A DNA stretch of 64,000 nt, taken from the NCBI RefSeq assembly GCF_016545825.1, contig NC_052616.1, forward strand, positions 5,766,001-5,830,000, given 5' to 3'. Every line of letters starts with the position of its first letter. Position 1 is the stretch's first letter. The translations under genes and the position numbers were made by a program. This document shows, piece by piece, positions 37,946-49,184 of the stretch. The stretch comes from Eucalyptus grandis. Lineage: Eukaryota; Streptophyta; Magnoliopsida; Myrtales; Myrtaceae. The notes beneath the pieces were generated by a model. That model ran no database searches. It saw nothing but the letters and a program-made list of their open reading frames with translations, and was not told where the DNA came from.

Positions 37946-38324
37946 ATGTTTAGTTTTGGGTAATCCAACTTTCATCTGCAAGCCCAACCATTCTAGCCTT
38001 TTCGACGTGTGGGCAAGCTCCAATGGTGGCTGATGAGCCACCGCGACCATCGCGAAGCTTGAAAGGCCATCAAGATATTTTTCAAGAAACATATAATGAA
38101 CTTGATGACATACTTTAGTACTCCATGATTTGACTGACTAGATGAACAGCATGGTATTTTGAAAGAAATCCAGAATTAAGCCCCAAAAGAACCGATCTTT
38201 ACCCATGTAGCCCCCGTTTTCAATTTTAGGGAGGCAAACACTTTCCACACGCAAAATGATCATCGCGCAATTTCCTATTGAACGTCAGCATCATTAGCTT
38301 TTTCTCTTTTATTTGACTATAGAT
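37946..38324. other. unassigned DNA between the small LTR element and the Copia gag relic
   Basis: No gene or clear repeat was recognised. It does not continue the gypsy remnant that flanks the left LTR. Confidence 0.4.
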
Positions 38325-39834
38325 CCAAAGACTTGCTGAGGAAACCAACCAAGCAGAAATTATCAAGAGACAGGCTCTTGATGCAAAGGCCATCTATTCT
38401 TTATATTATGCCTTCTCTCCTGCTAAATATAACATAATTTCTTCTTGTGAAACAACTAAAGAAGTCTGGGATAGACTTCATGTCACCTATGAAGGAACAT
38501 ATCATGTAAAAGATTCAAAAATAAATATCTTACTTGGCCAATATAAATCCTTCAAAATGAAGCCTGGAAAGTCTATTGGAGATATGTTCAGTCGATTTAC
38601 AGAAATTGTAAATGAGTTGGCATATCAAAGTCAACTAATTTCTGCTCCAGTGAAGGTCAACAAGCTTCTGCAAGGACTTTCAAAGGACTAGAACCATGTA
38701 AAAACATCAATCCAGGAGACACACAGAATCATGCCTCTCTCTGTTGATGAGTTGATATGCACTCTCCAATCGTACGAAGTGGAATAAATCAATGATGAAG
38801 AGGATCCAAAATGTAAGAAGTCAATTGCGCTTAATCTAATGTTGATTTGGATGACATAGACACAAATGATGATATGGACGACAAAGAGCTGGCTCTCATA
38901 ATAAAAAAATTCAGGAAACTGAATAGGAAAGGAAGAAGATTGAACTGGAAAAAGCAAAGCAAACAAAATTTCCAGAAAAGATCAATGAAAGATGTTGAAT
39001 CTAGCAGAGGTGTGATATGCTTTGAGTGTAAGAAGAAGGGACACATCAACCCTAACTATCCCTTGCTGAAAAAGAAGAAAGGTAAGTATGAAAAATACAA
39101 GAAAGCTCTAAAAGCATAAACCTGGAGTGACACAGAATGTGAGGAAAGTGAAGAGGAGTTTGCAAATATCTGTCTGATGGCTCACTCAAAATCAGACTCA
39201 AAATTAGAGTCAGACTCAAACACAAACTCAGAGTTTGATAAAGAATTCGAGGTAAGTCATTTAGAAACTCCTGTTAAAGTTCTAAGTATATAAATGAACT
39301 TTGCTTGAACCTCAAATCTTCTCTTAAAAGGATCTTCGAATTAAAAAAAGGAAAATTCAAAACTTAGGCAACAAGACAATTCTTGGAGAAAAAAGTTTAA
39401 GAGTCTGAAAAATAATTTTGATGATTTGAAAGAAAATACCGATTCCCTTTTAAAAGAAAATGAATGTTTGAAAAATGAGATTTCAAATATTTCTACAAAG
39501 TTCTCCAAAGGATCACAAACTTTAGAGAAAATTCTTTCAGCTCATATACCCCATTATAACAAATCCGGTTTGGGTCTAAGTGAAGAAATTACTCTTTTGA
39601 TCGATTTTCCTAAAGTCAATGAGAGATGTAGACAAAGACCTCTAAAATCTGCTTACAAAAATCATTTTCAAAAAGTTTTTGTAAAATTTATCGGTCGGAG
39701 TGCTCTTAAATGTTCTAAGTGTGATAGCTCAGAACATTTTGAGAATGAATGTCCTAAAATTTGGAGACATGTTAAGAAAGATTAGGCAAATACTGTTTTT
39801 AAAACTAACCCATCAGGACCCAACAAAATTTGAG
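38325..39834 (+). pseudogene. Copia gag relic (UBN2-type capsid region, zinc knuckles)
   Basis: The frame gives the gag block AKAIYSLYYAFSP.., TKEVWDRLHVTYEGTYHVKD, ..SIGDMFSRFTEIVNELAY, interrupted by TAG at about 38690 and TAA at about 38785. The zinc knuckle starting at 39018 reads CFECKKKGHINPNY: the last metal ligand is Tyr (codon 39057-39059) where CX2CX4HX4C requires Cys. A stop at 39118 and more shifts follow, then a second knuckle at 39711-39752 (CSKCDSSEHFENEC) with all four ligands. The frame continues to the NKI*VPK word at 39834, where the duplicated 0.75-kb fragment begins. The LTRs of this element were not found. Confidence 0.82.
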
Positions 39835-40580
39835 TACCAAAGAAAGTTTGAGATTTCTTTTTGATTGTGGGTTATTGTTAAGAGGAAAAGCAAATGGTAC
39901 TTGGATAGTATCTATTATAGACGTACAACTGGAGATTCAAGCAGTTTCATAAAACTGAAAAAACAAAGAGGAGGAAATGTTTCGTTTGGTAGAAACAGCA
40001 AATGAAAAATTATTAGACATGGAATAGTGAGGATTGGAAGTTTGATCATCAACAATGTTTCCTCCTTGTCCCATGCATTCCTCGAAAGGAATATCCTTTG
40101 CCTCGTGTCCCATGCATTCTCGAGAGGGACGCGAAATGAAAGAGAGGCCACAGCCACCCTTGCCCCCACCTTCTCTATGCTAAGACAAGAGAAAGAGATG
40201 CGTTAGTCCTCGGATTTAATGATACCCGATCGTCATATTCATAACCATCGCTTTACTGTTAACTGGACGGTTATGCTTTTCCCAATTCTTGGTCCCCATC
40301 TCGTGCGGCCCCCTTTTCATCCTTACTTTTCTCATTCTCCCCATTTTTTTCCCTCGTGAGTCGTGACGGCGACGTTTTCCATTTCTCGTACATCCATATG
40401 TACATCTACTTTTTAGTACATATGGAGCATGACATGATTGACCGGGGCAAATCTTACACGCGCCTACTTAAGTCCTTTCCGTTTCCACCGTTGAATAATA
40501 ACACGATTTCCCTCCACCAATGCTTCACGTCTCGATTGCTGGTGCACTGTGCAATGTGAGGTAGAAAAGGTAATACAAGA
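39835..40580 (+). repeat. 0.75-kb duplicated fragment, copy 2
   Basis: This is the partner of 30846-31601. Here the Copia gag upstream is continuous with it, so this copy keeps the ancestral left junction. The Copia protease part ends at about 40060, and the rest is unidentified. Confidence 0.85.
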
Positions 40581-42018
40581 ATGCATGGGACCAGGAGGAG
40601 ACATTCACGTGCATATTGCAACAAGAATGATGCTTTATGTGTGGAGAACGTGGAATTGAATGATAGATTTTGTCCTTTAACAAGAGATAGGACCACTGGC
40701 CTCCTATTTCTCGCTTAGGGTCAAACTCTACTATTCAATTTCGAATCTTCTACGCATCAAACACGATTTGACTGATCTGTAGCATTACCAAATAATGTTT
40801 ACCAAAGTAGTCCGTGCACAGATTGCCAAGAATGATGCTTTGATGTGTGGCCGACGTGGACTTGAAAAATAGAGTTAGTCCTTTAACAAGAGATAGGACC
40901 ATTGGCCTCCTTAATTTAGGAGCAGTTTTTCCATGAAGATTTTTTCCGTGAATGTAGACCTCCTTACTCAAGCCATTGAAAGGTGGATCGCTAGTATTTG
41001 CATGAGGACATGCAAAATGGAAATAACGTTTATTGTCCTGCTTCTTACTATTTCGATGATTATCTATGCTATTGGTAGAACTCTTTCCGCTAAATTGCAA
41101 GAATAATTTCTACAGGAATGACGTGAGTCCACAAGTGAATCCAAGATCGTGGCAGAGCCAATCAAGCTCCACCATTGTTGATATTAAAAAAAGACCAATT
41201 TTTTTATATAATCAACAAGCAACAAACTTAGTCAATAATAACAGAGTTTGATGAACAGCAAAAGTCATAAGAACAATGGCCAATTGGAAGAACATCAATG
41301 ACTCAGCAAGGAAGTTATTGACATCAAACATCAGTTATTGATGAAAACCTTCACTGAGGATGAAATCATCGGCATTGACATGTAACTAACATGTAGCAAT
41401 ATTTTCGGATATGCAACTTATTTAGGTAAGCATTATTAGGATATAGGTAATGTTGAGTCATTGTGCTTAGTGCCTCTATTTTAGGATCTTTGTAATGTAA
41501 TTTCTTGTAACTGTAGATAGGAATAGGAAGTTATTTGTTTCGAAATCAATAACCATTTGTAACCATTGATGGTAGATTTAAATAGCCACATCATACTTTT
41601 TTTTAAACCTATCCACTCAATCATAGAACTTATCATTCTTTGCAAAGTTACCCTTTTTTTAAATAGTGGTGATTACCTCTAGTCTTAGTACCTTTAAATT
41701 TCTCGTCATTTACTTTCTTGTCCAAACTCAACAAATCCATTTATATTTGAATGGTACTTCATCATTGATTCATTTCTAATGAAACATCTTTTTGGATATT
41801 TTGAAAGGTAATTTGTCGTTGATTCAATTCGAGCAAAACAACCGCCATTCGAGTAGGCAATTTAAATTTTAAGTCAAAAACACGTACTTTATGATTATAC
41901 TCAGCTCACTAAAAAGAGATAATCATCGGACCGCACGTATGAACAGAGCCCAATGTGATTAATGTTGTCTCAAAACTAGTCCAACTAAAAAGGCGGTTAT
42001 GAACACAATTTGCCTATT
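40581..42018. other. intergenic DNA upstream of the terpene synthase, with an 83-bp direct repeat
   Basis: No gene was recognised. The blocks 40622-40704 and 40827-40910 are direct repeats (caagaatgatgctttatgtg.., ..aacaagagataggaccactgg). A more diverged relative of this area lies at about 55790-56035. Confidence 0.6.
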
Positions 42019-42444
42019 GGGATAATGACACAAATGGTCTTGAACATTGGCTCAATGTGTAATAGAGTTCTTGAAATTTTAATTTATTCAATGTGATTCC
42101 TGAATTCTAACTCAATGTGCAATATTGTGCTTGAACTTTTAATTTACTCAATGTGGCCCTAAACTTTTTTGTGTATATTCAATTTAGTTCATGAACTATA
42201 TGAAAATGTTTAATATTATCATTTCATTAATTCAAGTTCAAGGACAACATTGAATATTTTTATATAACTTAGGACTAAATTGAATATGTATTGAAACTCT
42301 GGGAATCATATTGAACTGTGTAAAAGTTCATGAACTATATTGCACATTAGGCTAAAGTTTTAGAACCACATGGAATAAATTAAAAGTTCAAAAACACATT
42401 ACACATTGGAACAAAGTTTATGGACCATTTGTGTCATTTTCCCC
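42019..42444. mobile_element. MITE with long terminal inverted repeats, 112 bp from the terpene synthase start
   Basis: The left end (gggataatgacacaaatgg, then ..caatgtgtaatag.., ..ttttaatttattcaatgtg) is the reverse complement of the right end (ccacatggaataaattaaaa.., ..cattacacattgg.., ..ccatttgtgtcattttcccc). Inverted similarity extends about 90 bases from each end, and inner parts repeat the same words. The element is about 426 bp and non-coding. The target duplication is not clear. It ends about 112 bases before the ATG at 42557, so it must form part of the promoter or leader of that gene. Confidence 0.8.
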
Positions 42445-42556
42445 TTATAAATGGTCATCAAGTGGTGATGTTCTACAATGCAAAGAGCCACTCCTTCGTC
42501 TTCATCTTGTGTATTGGCCTGATATCCACCAACGAAGCATACAAAAAAAGGGAGAT

Positions 42557-45063
42557 ATGGCGGCTCCAGTTTCAGCAATTCCATCTTCTTCTCCGAACAA
42601 AGGATCAAGCCGCGTGGTTGAGCGCCGCTGGGCAGATTATCATCCAAGCATATGGGGCGATTACTTCCTCGCATATGCTTCTCCCACCAACTCCGTGGTT
42701 AGCAGTTTCTCATATGGTCATGTGAATGAGCGAATAAATGTACGTGCATCATGCTTGCTTTTATTGAAAGTATCGTATATAACACATGCAGGAGTTAAAG
42801 TACGTTGGAAGAGTGGAGGAACAGATTGAGGGATTGAAAGGAGAGGTGAGGAAGATGCTGACTGATGTCGTGAATAAGCCCTCACAAGTGCTGCACTTGA
42901 TCGATCAAATCCAACGCTTGGGAATTTTCTACCATTTCAAACGTGAAATAGACGAGCAATTAGAACAAATCCATAAAAGTTACTCTCGACTTGTGTACAG
43001 AGATTTTAAGGGCGATCACCTTCACATGATCGCTCTTATCTTTCGATTACTACGACAACAAGGTTATAATGTTTCATCAGGTATGTTTCAAATTTAGTTA
43101 ACCAATCCGATAAGATACCCAAAGAAATCCTTCTTTCGAAAATTAATGCCACACAGTTTACTGCTGCTAAGTCAAATTTTAGGAGAAACAAGACTAGGCA
43201 TGTCATCTTTCTAATTTGTAATAGACTGCATCTTTTTTCCCCACATTGGTTTTGGTTGCACAGAGGTTTTTAACAAATTCAAGGATGGCGAAGGGAACTT
43301 TAGAGAATCGCTGATCACCGATGTACAAGGACTTCTAAGTCTATATGAAGCTTGCCATTTAAGGTGCCACGGTGATTCTATTTTGGAAGAAGCACTTCTT
43401 TTTGCTATTACTCACCTTGAATCGCTCAATGAAAGCAAAGTAAGCACTAGTCTTGCGAAACAAGTGAAGCATGCCCTAAGGCAGCCACTTCACAAGGGGT
43501 TGCCAAGGCTTGAGGCAAGGCGTTATGTTCCACTCTACCAAGAGGAGCCTTCACATGACCAAGTCTTGCTTGCCTTGGCTAAATTAGATTTCAACTTACT
43601 GCAAGAGCAACACCAGAAGGAACTCGGCAATATTACAAGGTTAATCAACTTCATGTGACAACATAATTTAGAATTAGCTTCCAGACCAAAGGTTTACTCT
43701 TCTAATTTCAATTTATCCTTCTAAAGAGTGTTTTTGAAAGTCTTTTGCAAGAGAAGAAAAAGGAGTTTAAACTATATGAATTGGTCAAGAAAAAGTACTT
43801 TCGATTTCACTCCTATCTGTTCAATCATAGGTGGTGGAAGGATATAGATGTTGCGAGGAAGTTCCCATTTGCTAGAGACAGGATTGTGGAGTTGTTCTTC
43901 TGGATCTCAGGAGCATATTTTGAGCCGGAGTTTGCCGTGGCCAGAGATATACTCACCAAAGTGATCGCTCTAACATCCATTCTTGATGATATGTACGACG
44001 TCTACGGCACGTTGGAAGAACTTGTAATCCTCACAGAAGCAATTGAGAAGTCTGTAATCCATTCTTTTTCTCAAACTTCTGAATTTGATTGATTTCATAA
44101 AGAGCCGTGTGTGTCATGTTTTTGGGCACTCGAATATAGGTGGGATGTTGATGCCATGGATGGACTACCAGAGTATATGCAAGCTTGGTACAAGGTACTT
44201 CTCGATGTCTATGATGCAGTAGGGAATGAAGTGGCCACGAAGGAAAGATCGTACCGCCTCACCTATGCGAAAGAAGCCGTAAGCATCATGGATAAACTTT
44301 GCATGCAACGAACACAATTCTTAAATAGATACCCTAACATTCTTGTTTATATATAATTCTCAGATGAAGAAGCAAGCAAGAGTGTACTTTCACGAAGCCA
44401 AATGGTTCCATACCAACTACACACCAACGCTAGAGGAGTACATGCCCCTTGCATTATTAACAACTGGCTATGAAATGTTAGCAATCACGTCGCTTGTGGG
44501 AATGGGCGATGTGGTCACAAAACATGCTTTTGAATGGTTGCTTGGCGACTGCAAGATCTTGAAGGCTTCACAAATCATCTGTCGGCTCATGGATGACATT
44601 GCCTCTCACCAGGTTTGATAAAAAAAAGTTATCATCCTCTAATAATCTAATAAGATCAGATCGACCACCCCTTAGTCGAAGATAATGTCGATATAATAAC
44701 ACCCTGTCGTTCAACGTGCAGTTTGAGCAAAAGAGGGGACACGTAGCATCTTCAGTGGAGTTGTTCATGAAAGAACACGACGTTTCGGAGCAGGAAACCG
44801 AAAAGGAATTGCGCAAACGAGTGGTTGATGCATGGAAGGACATTAATGAGGCGTTTCTTCGTCCGACTGCAGTTCCAATGCCAATTCTAATGCGAATTCT
44901 CAATCTCTCACGAGTGATTCATGTGTTGTATAGCGATGGAGATAACTACACCCATTCTGGAGCCTTGCTCAAAGATCACGTGACATCTCTCTTCATTAGC
45001 CCCTTACCAGTGTCACATCTCTCAAGAGGAGCACAAGAAGGAACTCGGCAAGATTATGGGTAA
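42557..45063 (+). CDS. terpene synthase, TPS-a type (probable sesquiterpene synthase)
   Basis: Seven exons join in frame: 42557-42739, 42792-43080, 43264-43639, 43831-44049, 44140-44278, 44364-44612 and 44722-45063. They give 598 aa and the standard seven-exon TPS layout. All class I motifs are present: RRx8W ([11 protein letters not shown], from residue 23), RDR (298-300), DDMYD (335-339) for the Mg-diphosphate, and DDIASHQFE (479-487) as the NSE/DTE site. There is no plastid transit peptide before RRx8W. With the HPSIWGD and FEQKRGH blocks this points to the cytosolic TPS-a clade, which cyclises farnesyl diphosphate. The product cannot be predicted. Two oddities stand out: about a dozen extra residues at the exon 1/2 junction ([14 protein letters not shown]), and a C-terminus running 16 residues past the usual ..SPLPV ending. 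There is no internal stop, so it is likely functional. Confidence 0.9.
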
Positions 45064-45105
45064 CGTCTCTTAAAGATCGTGTGACGTATCTTCTCATTAC
45101 GTAAA
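45021..45105 (+). repeat. mosaic 3' tail: exon-3-like fragment plus duplicate of last-exon end
   Basis: Bases 45021-45057 resemble the end of exon 3 (43599-43637), sharing caagag..cac.agaaggaactcggcaa. Here they are read in another frame as part of the C-terminal extension. Bases 45070-45100 resemble 44971-45001 of the last exon (aaagatca/gcgtgaca/gt..ctt.tcatta). The arrangement needs material from another terpene synthase gene or a local rearrangement. Confidence 0.6.
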
Positions 45106-46312
45106 GATTTGAAATCAGATTGATGGCATGCATTTCTTTCGTCCAGCGGCAAATGAAGACGCCATGAGAAAGAAGCAAGAGAAAGGAAAACAAGCGATGG
45201 AGCGGTTGTGAACAATATGGGAATTGTTAGTTTATCAAGATCTTCAACAAAGAGGAAAATCGACCAGAAGTAGTTGTTCCAAGAGTTGGAAATTCCAATG
45301 CTTTAGTAGTTTGTGTTTATATTGTACTCCTGAATATAGGATCAAGAGATGGAGCTTTTTTATTTTCTAATAGTGCTTAAGATGTAGCAATGATACTGTT
45401 AAGATCACAAGCATTCTGAGGAAGAGCTTTTTGTGTGGGTGTGATTTTATCGAGAAATGATGTAACGTGTAATGCTTCCCTAATGATCATTATGGCAAGG
45501 CCATGTCCACAATAACAAGGCAAGCTTCTTTAGAGGCATGACATGAATATTCTTTCCACCTATTCGGCAGATCTGTCAGTGGAAAATTGGTATCGTCCAT
45601 GTAAAAACCAAAAAGTGAAAATTTACATCATTTCTTCAATACCTTTCCAATTGTTTTTGCTTTCCAATTTGGCCTTTTCGAGACCTCAATTTGATGTCCA
45701 CACCGACAACATTTAAACATAATCATATTCACATATAATTTACATAAAGCATTGGCATAAGAAAATAGCATTGTAACTATGTAAACAACAAGTCGATTCT
45801 CTGAAAAGTCTAGGACACTGACTCGAGAAACAATGCAACAATGGTTCTGCAACTCATCCAAATAAACTGTAGACGATCAGCTCAGAGAAGATGGCATGCT
45901 CTGTGTGATGTCCCAGTGTTGGACTATTAACTTCTCACGTCCATGGTGGGGAGCTTCGCGGAATGAGTGAATGAGAAATGCATTGGACTACGAATCCTTT
46001 TATGCCTGCCTCGTCCTCAGCCTAATTGAGTGTCTTAATGGGAGTTCGTTGTGCCTTTTGGGAGTTGAAGGTGCGGTTAGATCATTCCATTCTGCCGAGT
46101 TCTTAATTTGTCAGCAAAACTCAATTCAGCCTTTGTTCAACTTGGAAAGAATCCAAAGTTTTACCGGCATGCTCTCTGAATTAGCTAAACATCATTAGGA
46201 TCTGGGTCCTATGTGTTTTTTTCTCTTCTAGTCGACTTAGATCTTGAAATATAAACATAATTTGAAATAGTATTAATCGATGTTCCTTTTGCTTTCTCAC
46301 TAATTTGGTGTT
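45106..46312. other. 3' flank of the terpene synthase, no recognised gene
   Basis: Short frames on both strands show no family signature. One minus-strand frame of 77 codons (45628-45861) has CCRCGH but nothing more. Confidence 0.4.
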
Positions 46313-46759
46313 TTGCGAGTCGGGAGTAAGGATTCGACTATTACGCTGGCTTCCTTGAGCGGGAATTCCAATTCCTCCTTGGGAACAACAACCACTATCA
46401 TCACTCAGATTCAAAGCTCAAGCTCTGGAGATGAGTTGTTACAGATCCAGAGGAAAAAGAAGAGTATGGAGCCGAACAAGGAGTCGGCTAGGCGGTCGGG
46501 GATGCAGAAGCAAAGGCGCTTGGGCGAGCTTATGGCCGAAGTGGGTCGACAGAGGAAGGACAACAACCAGATCATCACGAGCATCACTCACCACTTTCTG
46601 GGCCCTAGAGGCTTAGAACTCGATCCTGAGAGCTTGCGCACTCTTGAGCTAAGCTAGAGACTACAGTCCCTCAAGGACATTCTATTTTTCTTAAAGAAGA
46701 AGATGAATTGGAGAGTTTTCGGGAGGAAGAAGGGAGAAGAGGATGAAGAAAGAAAATAA
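46313..46759 (+). pseudogene. group-S bZIP transcription factor pseudogene
   Basis: This is an intronless frame with a Ser-rich N-terminus, then a damaged basic region and zipper: NKESARRSGMQKQRRLGELMAEVGRQRKDNNQI. Group-S bZIPs have the DNA-binding signature N-x7-R with RESARRSRMRKQ; here Arg is replaced by Gly and the next Arg by Gln. A TAG stop at 46655-46657 falls where the family continues with RLQSL-(N/K)-(E/D)-IL, and the matching residues do follow in frame (RLQSLKDIL, to a stop at 46759). The likely original start reads CTG GCT TCC (about 46342) where ATG would be expected. Group-S genes normally have no introns, so absence of introns does not prove retroposition. The locus is dead as a full transcription factor. 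Confidence 0.78.
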
Positions 46760-46776
46760 AAAAATAAAATAAAAAA

Positions 46777-46797
46777 GGGCATTTAGACGAAATGCCC
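46777..46797. repeat. perfect 8-bp hairpin
   Basis: gggcattt-agacg-aaatgccc lies just after the bZIP relic, at the start of the tandem repeat. It probably marks a transposon end. Confidence 0.6.
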
Positions 46798-47299
46798 TTG
46801 ATCATGGTTTGGAAATTGACATGTTAAATGCACATGCTTATCAAGCTTTTGTTTGAGATTAAATTGATTATTTTAGGCTTTTATATGAAATAAAGTCTAC
46901 TCGAGGCACTCTTTTGAAAAATTAGCTCACTTTAGGTCATTATTTGAAAATTTCCTTCTTTTTTTCTTTCTTTTGGGGTGAAGATCTTATGAGAGGATTA
47001 ATCCGCATCCACGCAGTATATTTTGTATCATTGACTTTTGGACAAAAATGCCCTTGATTATGGTTTGAAATTGGCATGTAAAATGCACATGCTCGTCAGG
47101 GCTTTATTATTAAGTTGATTATTTCAAACTCTTAATTAAAACAAAATTAACTTCGAACCCTCTTGTGAGAAAATGAACTCACTTAAAGCCTTTATTCAGA
47201 ATTTTTCTTATGGTATTTTTGTTTCCTTTTTAGGCCAAGATTTTACGAGTTGATCACTCCGCATCCATGATTTATATCTCGGATCATTGACTTCGGCTC
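46786..47299. repeat. 256-bp tandem direct repeat, two units
   Basis: The units are about 46786-47041 and 47042-47299. Matching words at a constant offset of about 256 are aatgcccttgat.atggttt (46791 and 47047), aaaatgcacatgct, ttaa.ttgattattt and atccgcatcca/.ccgcatccatg, ending atcattgactt(t/c). There is no coding content, and identity is moderate, so the duplication is old. Confidence 0.75.
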
Positions 47300-48242
47300 C
47301 ACTACAAATGTCCAAGTCCGCGGTGGTGCAGTTATCTCTTCAATAAAGAAACCAACTAGTTCGGACTTTTGATTAGAGACAATATCCGTGTCTCCTAAAA
47401 CCAAAAGTTGTTTTCATTGAGCTTCAATGTAACAAAGTTTGCAAATTGATATTCGAAGAAAATGGAAATTACAGGTTTAAAGAATGAGACGGCATGCTTA
47501 TATTGATTTTCCTTTTTAATAAGAAAAGGTCAATGTGCCCTTACGTGGCTCTGATACCATAAAAATAAAGAAGGATTGAATGGACCACAAATATTTCATT
47601 GATACTTACAGTAATATCTTAAATGAGAATATTGTTACCTATAATCATGGTGGAAAGTAAATATAAAGATAGTAATTTATCTAAATGAAAATTGAATAAA
47701 AACAAATCAAGGGAAAATATTTAAATGATTAGTTCAAGGATCCTCTCCTTGATAAGTTATCTTCCTGCTGATTTGTGGAAGATTTCCTGTTATAACCACG
47801 CTGATATGTTGCTATTTGATTTGTTGCTTCAGTAGTAATCACCCCACACGCTCGGACGAAGATCCGTCGCCTCGTGTTCCTTTGTTGGGAGAAGAAGATG
47901 AAATTTCTTAAACCTCGACTGACCTATTTTCCCTACTTTTCATGTTTCATTTTTTGATGAATGACCAATACACAAATAGTGGATCTTCGAGTGGCCCTTT
48001 GCGTTGCAAAGCATCACACTACTTGATGGGCATCTATAGAAAATATGTTCATAACCATCATGTTACTTAGACTAATTTTGAGATCAAATCAATAACATTT
48101 CAATGAATAATACCCTAGTGAGATTATTTCATATGAAAAGGGAATATGCTCCTTATGGTATCTTTGATCTTATCCATCCCATCCTTGATATGACAATAGA
48201 TATCCTTATATTTAAATACAGCTATTTTATTTTGGGAAAAAA
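47300..48242. other. AT-rich intergenic DNA, nothing recognised
   Basis: There are no coherent frames or clear repeats beyond short simple runs. Confidence 0.4.
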
Positions 48243-48520
48243 TTATTGCTTATAAATCGGTAAATTTTGTGTCTTCCATAACTAGACTCAGGGTCCTTTT
48301 TTCAGGAAACTTGTAATGTTATCCTTTTGTGACAAGCTGAGTCTAATCATAAAGCATATGAAGTGTGTGGTTTTTGGCTTCCAATATGAGTGGCTAACTC
48401 GGTTAGTGGTGGAGCTCGATTGGCTTGACTACGATCTTGGATTCATTCGTCGAGTCATGCCGTTCCTATTTTTACCCCCAGACACTATTCTTGCTGTATT
48501 CGAAGCTGAGTCTAATCATA
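48243..48520 (+). repeat. repeat block related to 55272-55520
   Basis: It shares, at moderate identity, ttattgcttat.aa.cggtaaattttgtgtctt, tgagtctaatcat and the tcgattggct..ttggattcatt block with 55272-55520. It directly abuts copy 2 of the 5.4-kb segment, and the relative lies about 1.3 kb past that copy's other end. Confidence 0.65.
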
Positions 48521-48744
48521 AAGCAATACGGACCAATTGAATTAGGAATTGCTCTGATCAAATTGGACCACTGATTTTGGGTAATTCCCGAAGGCATCAG
48601 TCCAGTTCTTGGTACTGGTGATTTTGAGTCTAATCCCTACTTTCAGGGACGAACTGGATTGGATCGATCTATTTTTTAACTTATTTCTCATGCATTCATT
48701 TCTCTCTTTTTTCCCTGTTTTCTCTCACCATGCCTCTTTCAGAC

Positions 48745-49184
48745 TTTGACAGCCCTAATTGTCTCACGTCTCTCAGCCTTGCTCACGGTAATCGGCTCTA
48801 GTCTCTCAACCTCGCTTGTTGACTGTAATTGCTTCTCGGGAATCTGATGGTGAGCACACCATTAGCGCTCACGGGAGCCGTGGCCTCACTCACCCTCATC
48901 CTGTGGTCCCTTCGCAGCTTCACATTAATGGTCTCGTCCCCTCAGCCAATCACCCACAAGGCATGGCCCCATCGGATCTCCACGCTCACCTCATTTGGCC
49001 TTAGCCACGGCTTGTCCATCTTGCACATGAAGGCGGCCACCGTCTCTTCCTTGGGGACCTGGTTGTACAACGTGGTGCCCAACATGCTTTGGGTGGTAAG
49101 AAGTTAGAGAGGGTCGTTGAAAAAGAAGGGCACATCTTTGATTTTCTTCAGGCACTTGTCATTAAGTTCGACATTGGATCTCAT
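48745..49184 (-). pseudogene. HSP20-like pseudogene, copy 2
   Basis: This is the counterpart of 25676-26122, read on the minus strand from the ATG at 49184. It shares the stops of copy 1 (for instance after IRWGHALWVI) and has extra ones nearer the 3' end. The ANGVLTIRFPR block is kept. The shared lesions show that the gene was already dead when the segment duplicated. Confidence 0.4.

Noticed and set aside
42557..45063. The terpene synthase as a pseudogene
   Set aside because: All seven exons join in frame with correct splice signals, and every catalytic motif is intact despite the odd tail.
45628..45861. 77-codon minus-strand frame with CCRCGH
   Set aside because: A single Cys cluster is not enough for a zinc-finger call, and no further support is visible.
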